Shown: positions 1 through 12,238 of the stretch, piece after piece | How positions within the stretch are numbered: position 1 is the first letter of the stretch | Layout of the letters: the number at the start of each line of letters is the position of its first letter | DNA from: Capitulum mitella | Lineage: Eukaryota > Arthropoda > Thecostraca > Pollicipedomorpha > Pollicipedidae | DNA length: 64,000 nucleotides | Direction: 5' to 3' | Assembly: GCA_030062745.1 (NCBI GenBank) | Contig: CP099849.1 | Location: 7,300,586 to 7,364,585 of the forward strand | The notes under the pieces: generated by a model | The model's database searches: none | What the model saw: the letters and a program-made list of their open reading frames with translations, nothing else | What the model was told of the DNA's origin: nothing | Translations under genes and position numbers: made by a program

Positions 1-2930
1 GCCCACAATGAAGTGGATAATCGCAACTGCGTGTCAGTCAGCTCACCAGTTCTTTTCGATGGATTATCATAACCTTCCAGGGGTTCGACTTAGTTCGGAT
101 TGCGTTCCGTTGTGGTCTCCATTATCTCATGTGCGTCATGTATGTGTGGACGGTTCAACCCTCGCCCGGCCTGAGGGAGGCAGGAATCCGCCCTCCAGGT
201 TTTCCGAGCGTTGCGAAAAAGAGCAGTGCGCAGAGCCAGAAAATATTCAGCACCTTTTTGTCATTCATTTTGCACTCTGTGTGCAAATTTGAGGTTCCAA
301 GCAGGTCAGGTCACTGACTGAGGTCAGGGCAAAAATGTTAAACTCCAACAAAATTGCAGCCCTTATAACTGTTTTAGGGTTCGACGGATTGAAATGTACA
401 GAAGAAACGGAATGTAATAAATTGAACAACTTGCATGTTCCATATTTTTCGAAAAATTAAAAGCCAGTGACCTAAGATTAGGCCACTTTCGGGTACTTTT
501 TGAGTCTTGGCCTAAATCTCGATGGGTTTTGGGGGGTTTCATGTTCAGATATTGTCAGAAACATGGCCAGTAATATATGCTACGATCATTTTAACAGAAC
601 ACACGTGGCCTTGGCTCAGGTCATGACCTGCACTTTAGGTGCCTGTTGCCCGCAACATACGGAAACCAAAACTGTCTGCGTAGACATAATAATTCGTTGT
701 TTTCTAGGGTGCATATAGACTATGAGATCAAACTTAACGCAACTGATAGACCCATGGCACACCCTGGGTCAAAATAAGGTTACCGAACGTCATCAAAGGT
801 CAGTGGCCTCTTGTGACCTCACCTAACCCAGGCTGACCTTCAGCGCAGTGATAAAAACTTATCAAGTGTTTTACAATGTTACGGGCTTTATCTGCAATCC
901 AACTCGCTACCAAACTACCGGCTAAGTCGAGGCGCGATGCATTATAATAACGCCACAAACATACACGAAATTGGGTGGTGGCTTGACCTGATTTCGCTCA
1001 TTAATTGAATGATTTGTGGTATGTGTTCGGAATTTCAATAATCGTCTCAGTATTCCACTAAAAGGAAAACCACGTCGATCGCCGTTTTTATTTTCACTTC
1101 GACCCCAGTTCAGTATGGTCTATGATGACGTCCGGGGAATATCCGCCTCCCCTTTCCCGGCCGGGTGAAGGACATTTTGAGGTCCGGCCGGACGCGGGTT
1201 AAAGCAAGGCGCTATTTAGGTTGTCACCAAACGACTTGTTTACACTTGGCGCGAGCTGCTGCATGACGTCATTGGGAGTGACTCTTTGAAGAAGCGGCCA
1301 GGCGTCGGCCGCCGGACGTCTTGTGCTACACCCCAATCTTTAACGGACGCAACAAAGTTAGGATTTAATTGGCGATCCGAGACTGATGAGAACAAAGTGA
1401 AAAGAATGAGTGTAAAACAGAAGCAAAGAGCACCTTTGTGTGCGGCTAGTGTTGCAAGAACACAGAAGCCAATAATGAGAGCAGTATTTATATGATGCAC
1501 ATTCAGATGTATTTGCAGTTACAGTCTGAATGTTGGGAAACATTAAACTGTTCTTCCGGAACGGGTAGTAAACTGATAATTCATATTGTTCTTTTTTGTA
1601 ATAAAGGAGAATAAGTTAAAGTGACATGACATGACTATAACTATGACAATAACTATGACAATAACTATGATATGTATTAAACCTGATTGAATAATATCAC
1701 TCAACAACATATTATTGCAATGGAGGCAGCTGGATGACAGTGCGAGGCAGGGCTCCTTTGTTTATTTGAGAAGACAAGAAATGATTCCACCAAATACAAA
1801 ATACAAATACAAAAGTTTTGCGGTTTAACGTCCTAAGGGCTAAAAATTTTGAAATGTAACCGGAAATCTGACTTTGGAACGTGACATCACGCAGTATGCC
1901 ACACTTTTCATTAACGCAAATAAAAACGTTAACGATTTATAGGAAGGCGCACGTATCATGTGATTCGGAGTCTCAGGCGAGAAGCATATTGGTCTATTTC
2001 AACATTGCTCAATACGGCTGGGTCGCCTTTCCGAATGCCGTGGCGCGGAGGCCGGCACGTTCATTGCGGGGAAATAGTACCAGCTTATGCAAGACGATTT
2101 GCTTTCCATGCCTCCAACGCGTCGTTTCAGTTTACCATTAAAATCCATTGGTACAGCTGTTGCTTGCTAAAACCGAGGGCAAATTCAAGTGCAATCCACC
2201 CAAAACCAGTCCAGTGCCACACTTCTTACTTCCGCTCATACCATCAGCGATTGTCACGCTACGTTGCAGTCGCCAGCCATTTGCATCCGCGGTGGAACTC
2301 GTGACGCCAAATGTCACACAGTGAACAAGTCTTGGCACAGCGGCTGCAGTTTCGGGCTTTAACGCAAAAAGCATCACTCCAACATCTCGGCCGCCGTGCG
2401 GCACCCACCACCTGGGGGAGGTGAAAGGCTCAACCAGAACGAACGCTAGTTCCCTTTCCGGTTAAACGCCCTGAGCTGTGCTCGGCAGCCGGGTACAGCG
2501 CCAAACTATTACATCATGACATGCACACTCGCTACGCGCCGAGGCACATACGACGTCTGATGCGTCCGAAACATCTGCTTCTCCACCAATATTACGAGGT
2601 TTCTGGAGCCAACGCACTTTTGAGCGAAGAAACAGTGCCCAGCTACGAGGAGGACGGCCTCGCGGAGTTCGGCGACTGACGCCGCCTCGACGTCCTCCGT
2701 GCAGACCCTATACAGCTCATACAGCTCGTCGCGGACCAGCATTGGACGAGTTCCCCGAGACGAACTCTGAACGACCTACTCCATAATCGCGTCCATATCA
2801 GCAGCCCGCTGATATGCTCCTTCCCTTTGGATGCATACAATCTGCTGTTTTAATGGTTGTATAATTGTGCGAGAGCGCGCTGAAAAACCCCCTTCCCCCT
2901 TCCCCTCCACGTCCACGTCAATAAAATCCA
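1..2930. other. Intergenic sequence without a supported gene
   Basis: The open frames here are short (under 115 codons), overlap on both strands and show no recognisable domain or codon bias. The only structure I noted is a short 12-bp tandem repeat near 1.64 kb. A perfect palindromic CRE octamer (TGACGTCA) lies at 1264-1271. Confidence 0.6.
1637..1672. repeat. Short 12-bp tandem repeat
   Basis: About three copies of the unit ATAACTATGACA lie head to tail, the last with one substitution. No function is inferred. Confidence 0.75.
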
Positions 2931-3014
2931 AACGATTTGGCCGACTTTAATAAAATAAGCGTACCATACGTAGCTACATCACCGAATGTAGCTACATCAT
3001 TCCTTGATAGGTAT

Positions 3015-3990
3015 AAATGCTTATTTTTCAACATAGTCGCCTCCAGTTGCGATACATTTCTTCCAACGTGTGACTAGTTTGCGGAGTCCATGAGAGAAGA
3101 CATCAGGATGCGATTCCCGTATACACGGGCGTATTGCTGACTTCACCTCGCCATCAGATGAGTAGTGTTTACCCTTCAGATGTTCTTTCAGCTTCAGCCA
3201 GGTCAGGGCTGGGCTGAGGATGTCATAACACGGAAAACCCCAACTGCTGTATGCCGGCAGTTGTGATTCTACTGGTGTGCGGCCCGGCGTTGTCGTGTTG
3301 CAGGATTGGCTCATGGGGATTTCCCTTCCCTTTCGACAGGGTTTTTGATTTCCCTTAGAGACTATGCAGCGCTCAGAATTTATTGCCCCCTTTTTCCAAG
3401 AAATCCCCGAGGACAATTCCCTGATAATTCCCAAATGCAGCCAACATGACTCTTCGCACTGAAGCTTGGCATCTGGACTTTTTCGGCTGCGACGAATCTT
3501 CATGGCGGTATTCCATGAATTTTCTTTTGTGTGCGGGGTCATAACGGTGTATCCATGGTTTGTCAACGTTTGCTGTTCTCGTCTAAAGATCTTCAACTTC
3601 GTTTTCCACACGACCCAAGAGTTTTTGTGAAACTCAGACCCGTTTGGCATTCATCTTTTCCGTCAGTTTACGCGGCACCCAACTGACGCAAACCTTACCT
3701 TATTTAAGACCATTGAATGTGTGATGACCTCTTTCCCTAGAAATGTCAACTTAGTGGCAGTTTCTTGTTTTATGTGCCGATTCCCACGAACCAGTTCGTC
3801 GGCGCATTTTTGGCGCGTCTCGTCCATTGCCGTCACGGGTCTCCCGACCGTTGCTTGTCACGCAGACTTGCATTCCCAGCATCGTCATTTTTCAGCCTTT
3901 TCACCCAACGTCCCACAGTACACACATCTAGAGGCTTCGCCACGTCATTCTGATTTGGGGGTGTAGCAAAGGCGGTCCCAGAAGGCTGTC
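3015..3990 (-). mobile_element. Mariner-like transposase relic (frameshifted)
   Basis: Read on the minus strand in several frames, this region gives successive blocks of a Tc1/mariner-family transposase. Near 3,850 is an N-terminal helix-turn-helix segment with an 'RDKQRSGDP' block, the counterpart of the family's 'PRSGRP' linker. Near 3,690 is 'KVCVSWVPRKLT', the counterpart of the 'KVCARWVPR(M/L)LT' linker. Then comes a 209-codon open stretch (3,650-3,021) ending in 'LKEHLKGKHYSSDGEV' and 'RWKKCIATGGDYVEK', which is the typical mariner C-terminus. Stops and frame changes separate the blocks, so it cannot encode an active enzyme. Terminal inverted repeats were not located with confidence, so the outer limits are approximate. 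Confidence 0.85.
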
Positions 3991-4165
3991 TAGCAAACTA
4001 GAAGCGTGAAGAATTTCGGCCAAAACTCATCGGACTTGCATTTCTGCAGATACCAGGTCGTTTTTACAGTACTGCGCGGATAAGATATGTTTATATTTAG
4101 ATAAACATGCAATGTGGCTTCCATTTCGTTTCAAAATCATACTCTGTGGACAGGGGGTGGGAACT

Positions 4166-4166
<1 letters not shown>

Positions 4167-4203
<37 letters not shown>
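4167..4203. repeat. (TA)n microsatellite at a SINE 3' end
   Basis: About 18 uninterrupted TA units directly abut the 3' end of the minus-strand SINE at 4,204-4,440, so they are best read as its tail. Confidence 0.9.
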
Positions 4204-4206
<3 letters not shown>

Positions 4207-4440
4207 AAATTATTTTGCCCCAGGTGCCGAACCAGATGGCGCTAGAGGATTTTTACCGTGTCGCGCACTCCATGACACGGTGGCCCAAAAACGGCGTGAC
4301 ACAGCCGGCTGAAAAGCCCAGCCTGGCTGACCTTTTCGGTCTCGGGCCAAATATACGTGCCCGTTGTGGGTTTTGAATCCAGTTCCAGTCACGCACCGGA
4401 TCTGTTGTCCGGCTCCTCATCCATCAGGCTACCGCGACGC
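4204..4440 (-). mobile_element. tRNA-derived SINE with (TA)n tail
   Basis: Read on the minus strand from about 4,440, the sequence has an RNA polymerase III A-box-like block (TAGCCTGATGG) followed about 50 bases later by a B-box-like block (GGATTCAAAAC), the layout of a tRNA head. A tRNA-unrelated body of about 150 bases follows and ends in the (TA)n run. The B box deviates from GGTTCGAANCC, so this copy is diverged. It has no coding potential. The family is not one I can name. Confidence 0.6.
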
Positions 4441-7090
4441 TTGACCTGACCCGATACCAAAGGATAATTGGATTCGGAGGTTTCGCCGGAACGTCATGCC
4501 CTCCCCTATTCGCTTTTGGAAATTACGGGTTAAACGAGTTTGCTAATGGCACGTATATATTCGTCCTGCATCATCTGTACAACGGAAACGATAGAACATC
4601 GCACAATCCCCTTTCAGCACAAAATGGCAAGCATTGCCCTCAGATTTTTGCATTCCCTTAACCCCATTTTATGGGAATGGTTTAACGGACAGTCGGAAGT
4701 TTCTTGACCGAGACTATTTTCTCTCATGTTGATTAACACATACTAATACGGTGCTTTGTATATGAGTTTTCATTTTTCCGTTTGTCTTATTTTCTTAGCA
4801 GGGAATGCTACAATTTGTATTATTCTCTTCGGTTCACAACTTTAAATGCCCTGGGAGTTAACGTACGGTGATTTACGTCATGGTGGTTGGGGCGGGAATA
4901 ATCCTGGTCACCTGATAATAGGTGGTGGGTAGAAAAAGAAACTGAACGTACGTCTCAAACCCTTTCCACCATTGTCCCAACGAGATCTCGCTAAAATCAG
5001 CCACAGATGGAGTGTGGGGGGAGACAAAAGCCAATTTTCATTATTAACATTTATTAACATATAACATACAACACAACATATTAACATTCATTATTCACTG
5101 TGCAATGTCATACAGGATTAATGTTTGCATTCTTGAACTGTTTGGAGGCAAAATCATCGAAGCCGGCTTTATACGAATTGGCTCCATCTCACAACATGAA
5201 AACATCATCGGACGGTGGCGCTACTAATGCCAGCTGAGCAGCGGACGCCACTCGCTGGCCAGATTATACCTATAACCTGTGTCCGTTGGCAGCTTTTAAA
5301 TGTATATTCAAACCTGATAATACCTTACCTGACCAACCTAACCTGTTCTGCACCTACTGCTACATCTATTCCTGTCCCTTTGCTCATGTTTTCCGACAGC
5401 TAAGCTTTCGTTTTGGAAAATCACAGATTTAACCGCCAAGACGAGTTCACTGTAGTCCTGCCCAAGATTAACTGCAAGTCGCTACTTGTCGTGCCACTGT
5501 CACGGATAACGATCTTAAATGGTGAGGTGATGCCAACGTATATTACCCCGAAATCTGCCCGCGTAGCTCCATCAGTGCCTTCCTGTGTCATCTTCAGCAA
5601 ACGGTATCAAAATAAGAACGAAAGTTTCCATATTTTCCATCATTTCAAATGATAAGTATTCGATAACCTACAAAATGCAAATATATTCTTGTTGAAGATA
5701 TCTCTTACATCCATCCTTATCCCGTGCCTGTTGCTTTCATGCTAGTATGCAGGTTCCGATGTATAGCCCTGCCTTGCATTGCGTCAATACTGAATATCAA
5801 TATAGTCGCCATTTACTGCCAGATTCAACAGCACTAAATACAAACGCCAAATGAAATGCGTGCAGCAACTAGAGGAAAGGTTTTTCGGGCATAAATATTG
5901 GGGCCTACATTCGGCCATTATTGGGGGGTATAATCCCCTCCAATGAGATGGAGTCCAATTGCTCCTCCTCCAATGGCCGTCCCTCCCCTCCCCTAAGGTG
6001 GAGCCCATAGGCGCAGGAACGTTTCTTACAGACTGACAGAGCAAACTGCAGATGCCAACTGGCAATTTCATGCCAATGGCTCGGTTGGTAGAGCAATGGA
6101 CACAAACCAATGTGGTTCGGCACTTTGTGGCATAGGGCCAAGTCCCAGAGGCAGCTCAGTGCTTAGCCCAGGAGGACTGAACAGGCGGAGTATCAACTGA
6201 GAGCATCGTCGCCCGGCAATAGGTCGGTCTTGCAGTAGCAATATACAGCATGGACAAGGTCCCAAATGGCTTTTCTTAGTGAAATGGCTGCCAACGAAAT
6301 TATGCAAAAATCCACGCGTTGGAAAGATTCGTTTATGAACTGAATTGTACTGAGCTCAAAATTCCACGACAGCACACGCCACAGGCTGATGCATGAATCT
6401 ACTTTCCACTAGCAGTTACTGGCAGCCGTCAACAAGACTAGTGCCACGATCAGGGCCGCGCTCATAAACTGACGAACGTCAGTTACAAGCAGCGGTGCCA
6501 GACCTTGGGAAATTTCCAAAGTTCTTGGGAAATTGCCGCCGTTCTTGGGATCTCGGGATATGGAGCAAAATTTTGGGCTGCGCTCATCCCAAAACCTCAT
6601 CTATTTCCTCTATTTTTGAAAACGAATGATACCGAAGCAAAATGTTCAATGCACAGGTCTTGACGTCAAGTTCGAGAGGCACAGTTGCAATCCTGTTCTG
6701 TTTCCAGCTGCATTCGCCGACCCTGGAAAAGCTCATTTTTGCGCTCCTTCGGGGGCAAAGCGATTTGGCTTTCTTTCTCTACCCGTTTGCGAGCCAAACG
6801 AGTAATGACCTCTTGGACTTGCATGATTTGGGCTGCTTGCGCTCATAGATGTTATTACTGGGGGACGGGGAGACACGTCCCTCCCTCTCTCCCCTCGCTT
6901 TTTGGCCCGTGATTTGGGCGCAATCTGCACGCCACAGTAAAAGGTTTCGAAGGAAAATATAAAAAGCAGTATTAGACCCGATCCACAATAAGTAAGGAAT
7001 CCGGAGAGTTCTCTTTTTTTAACTGGGTAGCGGCCTTTTAAAATCTTTAGCAACCATCAGGCTCCAAGTCCCCCCATATCCTGACTGACC
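4441..7090. other. Noncoding sequence, nothing recognised
   Basis: No open frame here has a recognisable domain. A short run near 6.5 kb repeats 'TTCTTGGGA' three times. I see no exon with conserved protein content on either strand. Confidence 0.5.
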
Positions 7091-7094
7091 TCCC

Positions 7095-7790
7095 CTCGTG
7101 GAGAGGGCGCCCCTTACAGGTAAGCGCTCTGAATTCATTGTTATTCTTATTTATCTCAATTTATTTTTATTTAGATACAGGTTACCGCCACTTACAGGCC
7201 AGATAACTCTGAAATGTCCGCCGTCCCATGCAGGCCAGTCCCCCTCTTCTTGTAGAGATGAGATGTCTCCAAGAAAATTGGCTTCACGCACAGACCAGAC
7301 GTCTGCGATTCAGGCGCCCCTTACAGGACAGGCGCCCCCTCCCCCCGCACACATCGGGTGCCCCTCGGGGACTCGACGCCCCTGACGAGTGAGGCGTCCC
7401 TTACATGTCAAGGAATCCTCACATATTTGGTGTCCCTGCTACAGACCAGGCTGCCGTACGGCAAACCTCACAGACCAGCCATGTCTACGATGCAGGCACC
7501 TGTTCGAGGCCAGGCGTCCCACGTACAGATCAGACGCTCCATGGGGACTCGGCATCCTTGGCAAGCGTGGCGCCCCGCACACATCAGGCGCCCCTCATAT
7601 ATTTGGTGTCCCCTCTCCAGGGCAGACGCTCGTATGGCACACGTTCGCACCAGACACGTCTACAATAAAGGTGCCCCTTTCAGGCTAGACGTCCCTCGCC
7701 TTACAGATCAGGTGCCCGCCATATTTGGTGTCCCATATACAGACCAGGCGCTCTTACGGGACTCGCACATGTATCTACGTAGAAAAATGC
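7095..7790 (+). repeat. Degenerate minisatellite A with higher-order units
   Basis: The array is built from variants of a roughly 20-22 bp unit resembling GGCGCCCCTTACAGACCAG. A longer module beginning 'ATATTTGGTGTCCC' and running through 'ACCAGGCGCTC' and 'ACGGGACTC' recurs at about 7,429, 7,600 and 7,723, giving spacings near 170 and 125 bp. Copies are too diverged for recent expansion. Overlapping open frames inside it are by-products of the repeat. Confidence 0.75.
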
Positions 7791-8219
7791 ATGGATATAT
7801 GATTTTAAATCCGTAAATATGTAAATGACTGCCAGTTTCCTTCTAAACAGATGGCGCCTCTGCTGGAGATCGGTGCCCCCTTTGGAGACTGGCGCCCCGG
7901 ACGTATGGTTCACACATACATACACAGACTTTTTGTCGCGCTCCAACATCCCTGCTTGCGCTGCAAACCCCACAGAAGAAAACATTAAGATGAACCGAGG
8001 CAAAGAAACTGTTAAAGAAAAGTTTGTGGAAGCCTTTGTATGTTTTCTATGCATGGCATTGCGAGAATGTGAAAGTTACTCTTTACACAGAATGGGAATG
8101 AAAATACCTTGAAGGCAGGCAAAATCCTGGGGGGGCGCTTTTGTCTTGCTAATGATTATGCCTATTTATTTGTGAAAGCCTTTTTGTTAAACAGAGCTCT
8201 CCAAAATGTGTTCGTATAC

Positions 8220-8429
8220 CAGGGGTTCCGATTTGTATTCTTTTGAGAGAGCTCTGGCCACCCGTCCGAAGTTGATTTGGACCCACCCCATGTTGGTTTG
8301 AGCCTACACAATATTTTCTGCCGGTTGTAAAGGGAAATGAGCAATGATAAAGAAAAGAACGGCCGAAATAGGTAAGAGATAGCCAGGAAGTAAAGAACAA
8401 AGTCTAGAGCGACATAACTATTATTCTAT

Positions 8430-8469
<40 letters not shown>

Positions 8470-8690
8470 CATATATATACCTGTATGCATTGGGATAAAA
8501 GCAACTTTTAATTTTATAAATTTTAAATTGAAATTGAAATTGAAATTTTATAAATTTTAAATAAAAAAAACAGCAAAAAACTCATAAATTTCCGTTCGTC
8601 AGAATAGTGGGCTAAATCCGCTGAGAAATCCACATTTGGGGGGAGGTTAGGTTCTTAGGTTCTCGGCTCGCCCTTCCCTCTCCGCACCCC
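8220..8690 (+). mobile_element. hAT-type MITE, family R1, copy 1
   Basis: It starts with a CAGGGG terminal motif followed by a 'GATTTGTATTCTTT' block, and ends with a block carrying 'GGGCTAAATCC', 'CACATTTGGGGGGAGG' and 'TCGGCTCG'. Each of these recurs in copy 2 (9,554-9,782) and, inverted, in copy 3 (12,239-12,629). The far terminal repeat is eroded here. An internal (TA)n array at 8,433-8,467 inflates its length. There is no transposase, so it is non-autonomous. Confidence 0.75.
8433..8467. repeat. (TA)n microsatellite inside MITE R1
   Basis: About 17 TA units sit within MITE copy 1. Copy 3 has an A/T-rich tract with TAGA repeats at the equivalent place, which suggests the MITE carried the seed of the microsatellite. 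Downstream, at 8,511-8,561, an 18-base A/T block (ATTTTATAAATTTTAAAT) occurs twice around a short TTGAAA hexamer run. Confidence 0.8.
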
Positions 8691-9553
8691 AAAAAAGCTG
8701 CATCCGATGTTATTGTTGTTGTTGATGTTGATGACTTGGGCATACAGCCTCTAGGGCTCATGCGTCCATCTTCAAGAGGCTTGTGACAATGTTCTTCCTG
8801 AGTGCCTTCAACGTGCTCCTCTAAGAAAGTTGCGTCCGAAACCAAAACCAATGCTTCTTATTCGAAACAAGTTCTTCTAGTTTGCCACAAGAGACGGGTG
8901 TTCAATGTGCAAACTGCATCTGCTATCGGATAGTAATACTGGGTCACAGGTGGTAACTCGGTAATAATGCTCTACACACGTAATGTATGTATGTATGTAT
9001 GTAAAATGCAGCCGCATATGAAGCATGCCGACGTTCCGCGCCTCTGACTTGCACGGGAGGTCGATGGACACTTGCGTGACGGTACCAATAGGCGTCACGG
9101 GGTCCGTTTTGGGCACGAATCGCCCGGTGGCACCCGGGGGGCTCCCGGAGCGTGCTGCTGCGGCTGGCAGTTTTATGCGTCGGGCATGAGTGGCGTTTAA
9201 TTAACGGTGACTAATTTTGGTTCGTACGTGGGCTGAATGCGTCGCGGAATGATTTTCAGAAAAGTCGGCTGAAATCGTCAGCATTGGTGCGGGAAGGTAG
9301 TCATATATTAGTGAAAATAGCTTTCGCGTTGACTATTTCTTTATTGGTTTTCAGCATGCTCATTGTGTGATATGTGATTAAATTGAAGCATCCAATTAGG
9401 ATTTTAAAATCAACATCTATCGACAGGCTTGGGTTCATTGTTCTTCTTTCCTGTTCAAGCCCCTTCACGTCAGAGGTTTAATTATCATAACGGTCCCTCG
9501 GGCGGTATTGGGTTAAGAAGCAAAATGCTTTTCTCTGAAGTAGTAGTAATATG
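8691..9553. other. Noncoding spacer
   Basis: No conserved coding content is visible. A short (ATGT)n run lies near 8,984-9,001. Confidence 0.5.
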
Positions 9554-9782
9554 CAGGGGTGTCGATCTGTATTCTTTCGAGGGAGCCATGACCCACCCAA
9601 TGTGAAAAATGTGAAAAAATGCATGAAAAAATGTATGTGAAAAATAGTAACAAAAAACTCAAAAGTTTCCATTGATCAAAACAAAGTGGGCTAAATCCAT
9701 CGAGAACCCACATATGGGGGAGGTTAGGTTGTCGGGCCCATGGCTCGGCCCACCCAATCATTTTCAGAAATTGACGCCCCTG
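9554..9782 (+). mobile_element. hAT-type MITE, family R1, copy 2 (both ends present)
   Basis: The left end CAGGGGTGTCGAT and the right end, whose reverse complement is CAGGGGCGTCAAT, form terminal inverted repeats with the CAGGG start typical of hAT elements. The flanking octamers GTAATATG (9,546-9,553) and ATGATATG (9,783-9,790) match at 6 of 8 positions, as expected for an old 8-bp target duplication. At 229 bp this copy is internally deleted relative to copies 1 and 3. Confidence 0.8.
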
Positions 9783-10084
9783 ATGATATGTCATGACAAG
9801 TGGAGAAGCTAGAACAGCAGAGTGCGCTAGCAAGAAATCATTTTCATTGGTTGTCTTCCTTTTCTGTTCGTTCTCTCGATTTTTCTATAAAGAAGCCATT
9901 TTTTACGCCGTGTAAAATATTAATAGTATGGCATGGATTGGTGTTATCATTAACATTACGGAATGGGCCACGTGGGACTGAACTGAAAGACAATGCTGGT
10001 TTAACCAGATATCCTGGACTCAGGTTGAGATTCGGGCCCACGTTTTTTCATACCCGTTCTGGACACGAGCTCGGAAAAAATGTT

Positions 10085-10500
10085 TTTTTTTGGGAGAGGG
10101 AGGCATGAATCGGACTCAGGTCCTGGTCTTGGTCTTGGTCTTACACTTTTTCGCCTCGGACTCGGATTCGAAATTAGCTCCTTCTAGGCATGACTCGGAC
10201 TCTCATTCGGAAAAAACCGGATATGGGAGATGCTGAATATGACTCGGCTCAAACCCTGGACATTCAGTCTGAGATTCCGCAAAAAATTCAGCGAGCTGAT
10301 TCCAGAATCCATTTCACTAAGATCCACTGAGTTGAATTAAGCCATTGGAATCGATTCCAATTATGATTCTATGGATAAAAGTGTGATTCGGCTCCAACTC
10401 TGATTCCGGCATTTATGAGAGGAATCGACTCCGATTCTGACTCTGGTCGGTACGGAACCGATTCCGGAGTTGATTCTGATTCCGATGGAGTCAAACAAAA
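10085..10500. repeat. Degenerate TCGGACTC / GATTCCGATT simple-sequence tract
   Basis: Variants of 'GACTCGGACTC', 'GGTCTTGGTCTT' and 'GATTCCGATTCTGA' recur through about 400 bp without strict periodicity. This looks like an old hexamer-derived minisatellite. Confidence 0.5.
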
Positions 10501-10849
10501 ATCCCGTGGGCAACCATGTTTGTGCATGTGAATGCACAGTCTAAAGATCTGCTTCATAAATAACCAGAAGTCCCAAACCGTAAAATCAGAGTGATCTTCC
10601 ACACGCAACTAGCTACTTTCCACGGATCTAGCACCTAATATGCTTAGAAAGACGCGTAGATTGTTTACCTAGATTGCATTACATAATACGCAGCAAATAA
10701 AAGCCATTCTCTATCTTTGAGTAAGAGGCATAAACTCGTAATATTCGACCTGGCTATATCATTTTATACCAGCTGGCATTTGGACGTTTTGTTGACATCT
10801 CGCTGGCGTTCAGGTCCCCAGCCATTCTGATTTGAACACGAAAGTTAGA

Positions 10850-11350
10850 CGGGAATCCAGTCACGCGTCCTTGTCGCTGACGCGCCCGCTGGAGAAACGT
10901 CCCACAATTTCCGGTATTTTTTACCATTCCTCGGCCCCGGGCAGCCGCGGTGCCTCCTCTGATTAGCGTCATCGCTTGGCGCCGGACGGGCTGACCGCCA
11001 CCCTCGTAAACCGACGGTCGCGGCGCGACGGCGGCGGACGCGGCGCGGGAGCGGCAGCCATTTTTAAATGCGCTCTGGACGCGGGAAGTGTGGCCTGCTG
11101 GCGCGTTCGACGATGCAAATGGGCGGCGAGGACAGGCGGCGGGGGCGGAGATGCGGGCACACGATGGGAGAGCAGTCGTCGCGGGAGAAATGGCCCATTG
11201 TGAGAAGCGACAAGGAAAGGCTTTAGCGGGAGTGGCCGCAGATACTGATGGTGGCGGTGATGGTGCCGATGCCGAGTGGCGCGGCTCAAAAAACGGCCCG
11301 GCTTTGACGCGACGCGAGATTGGGACACTGAGTCCGGGTCGCTGTCTCGT
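10850..11350. other. GC/CpG-rich island
   Basis: CpG density rises sharply against its surroundings, and long overlapping open frames appear on both strands (one of 311 codons on the minus strand) simply because stop codons are rare in such sequence. Their translations are low-complexity Arg/Ala/Pro with no domain, so I do not call a gene. A promoter or enhancer of an unseen transcript is possible. Confidence 0.45.
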
Positions 11351-12238
11351 ATCGTGCTGCACCCGGCAGCGGCGTCTCCAATTGAGCTGCCAAAAACCGA
11401 CCCTAATAGTCTCGAGTTTCGGAGAACTGCTGCTCTTATGTTCCAACTGGATTTCACCGACGCTTTGGAATCCCGCACCGGCGAGTGCAACGCTTTCTGA
11501 ATAACGTGACTGATCTTTCAGGAAGATGTTCAATGATAACTCGCCCAAAATATTTGCCAGTGGTCCAGTGTTTGTCAGGTCCGTTGTGTTTACTGACCAA
11601 ATTATTCCACCCCTAGTCTGCACCAGTCCATTGTCTTGTAGCTTTGTTCGCTTGCGCGGCCAAAATAGATGCATACAGGGCACGAGCACCTTTTTTAAAC
11701 ACCTGACTCAAGGGTGGAATAAGTGAATTCTTACGGCAAAGATGCTGCTATAATTATTATATCAGCTGAACTTCCGTTGTTGTAATTGTTGTTTTTACGT
11801 AAGAAATAACGTCACAATCTTAATGCCCGGTTATTTCGTATTCGGGAACATTTTTGTCCGAGAGAGCGCCATTAATAAAACACGACCGAGCCCCCTTTGA
11901 CTTCCGAAAGCTCTAGCTACTCTTCCACGCCTGATTTAGACAAAGTGCAGTGCATTGCATCTACCCAAAGGAAACGACGTTTTGTGGGATAACATTCACC
12001 TATCTCCATCCACATACGTTAAAATACTAAAAGCGAACATTTTGTTATCTTTATTAGTCTTTCCGTGAGTACTTACGCCAATGATTTAACCATGTCGAGT
12101 AATTTTGCGAAAACTTGCAAAGTTCGCAGTGGACCAAGGTATGCCACTAATTGCGCCAGTGCATTTCGTAGTTAATGGTATGTAGCCGCATTTCACTGCT
12201 AATTGGGTCACGTGCAGGCTTCATTGCCCTGGCCATAT
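11351..12238. other. Noncoding spacer
   Basis: Nothing recognisable was found in this stretch on either strand. Confidence 0.5.

Noticed and set aside
6065-6180. tRNA-like stretch with GGTTGGTAGAGC
   Set aside because: The D-arm-like string is suggestive, but the B box is poor and no cloverleaf can be drawn, so neither a tRNA nor a SINE is supported.
10754-11689. Long minus-strand open frame (311 codons)
   Set aside because: It lies over a CpG island, overlaps open frames on the other strand, has low-complexity Arg/Ala/Pro content and no domain or splice context.
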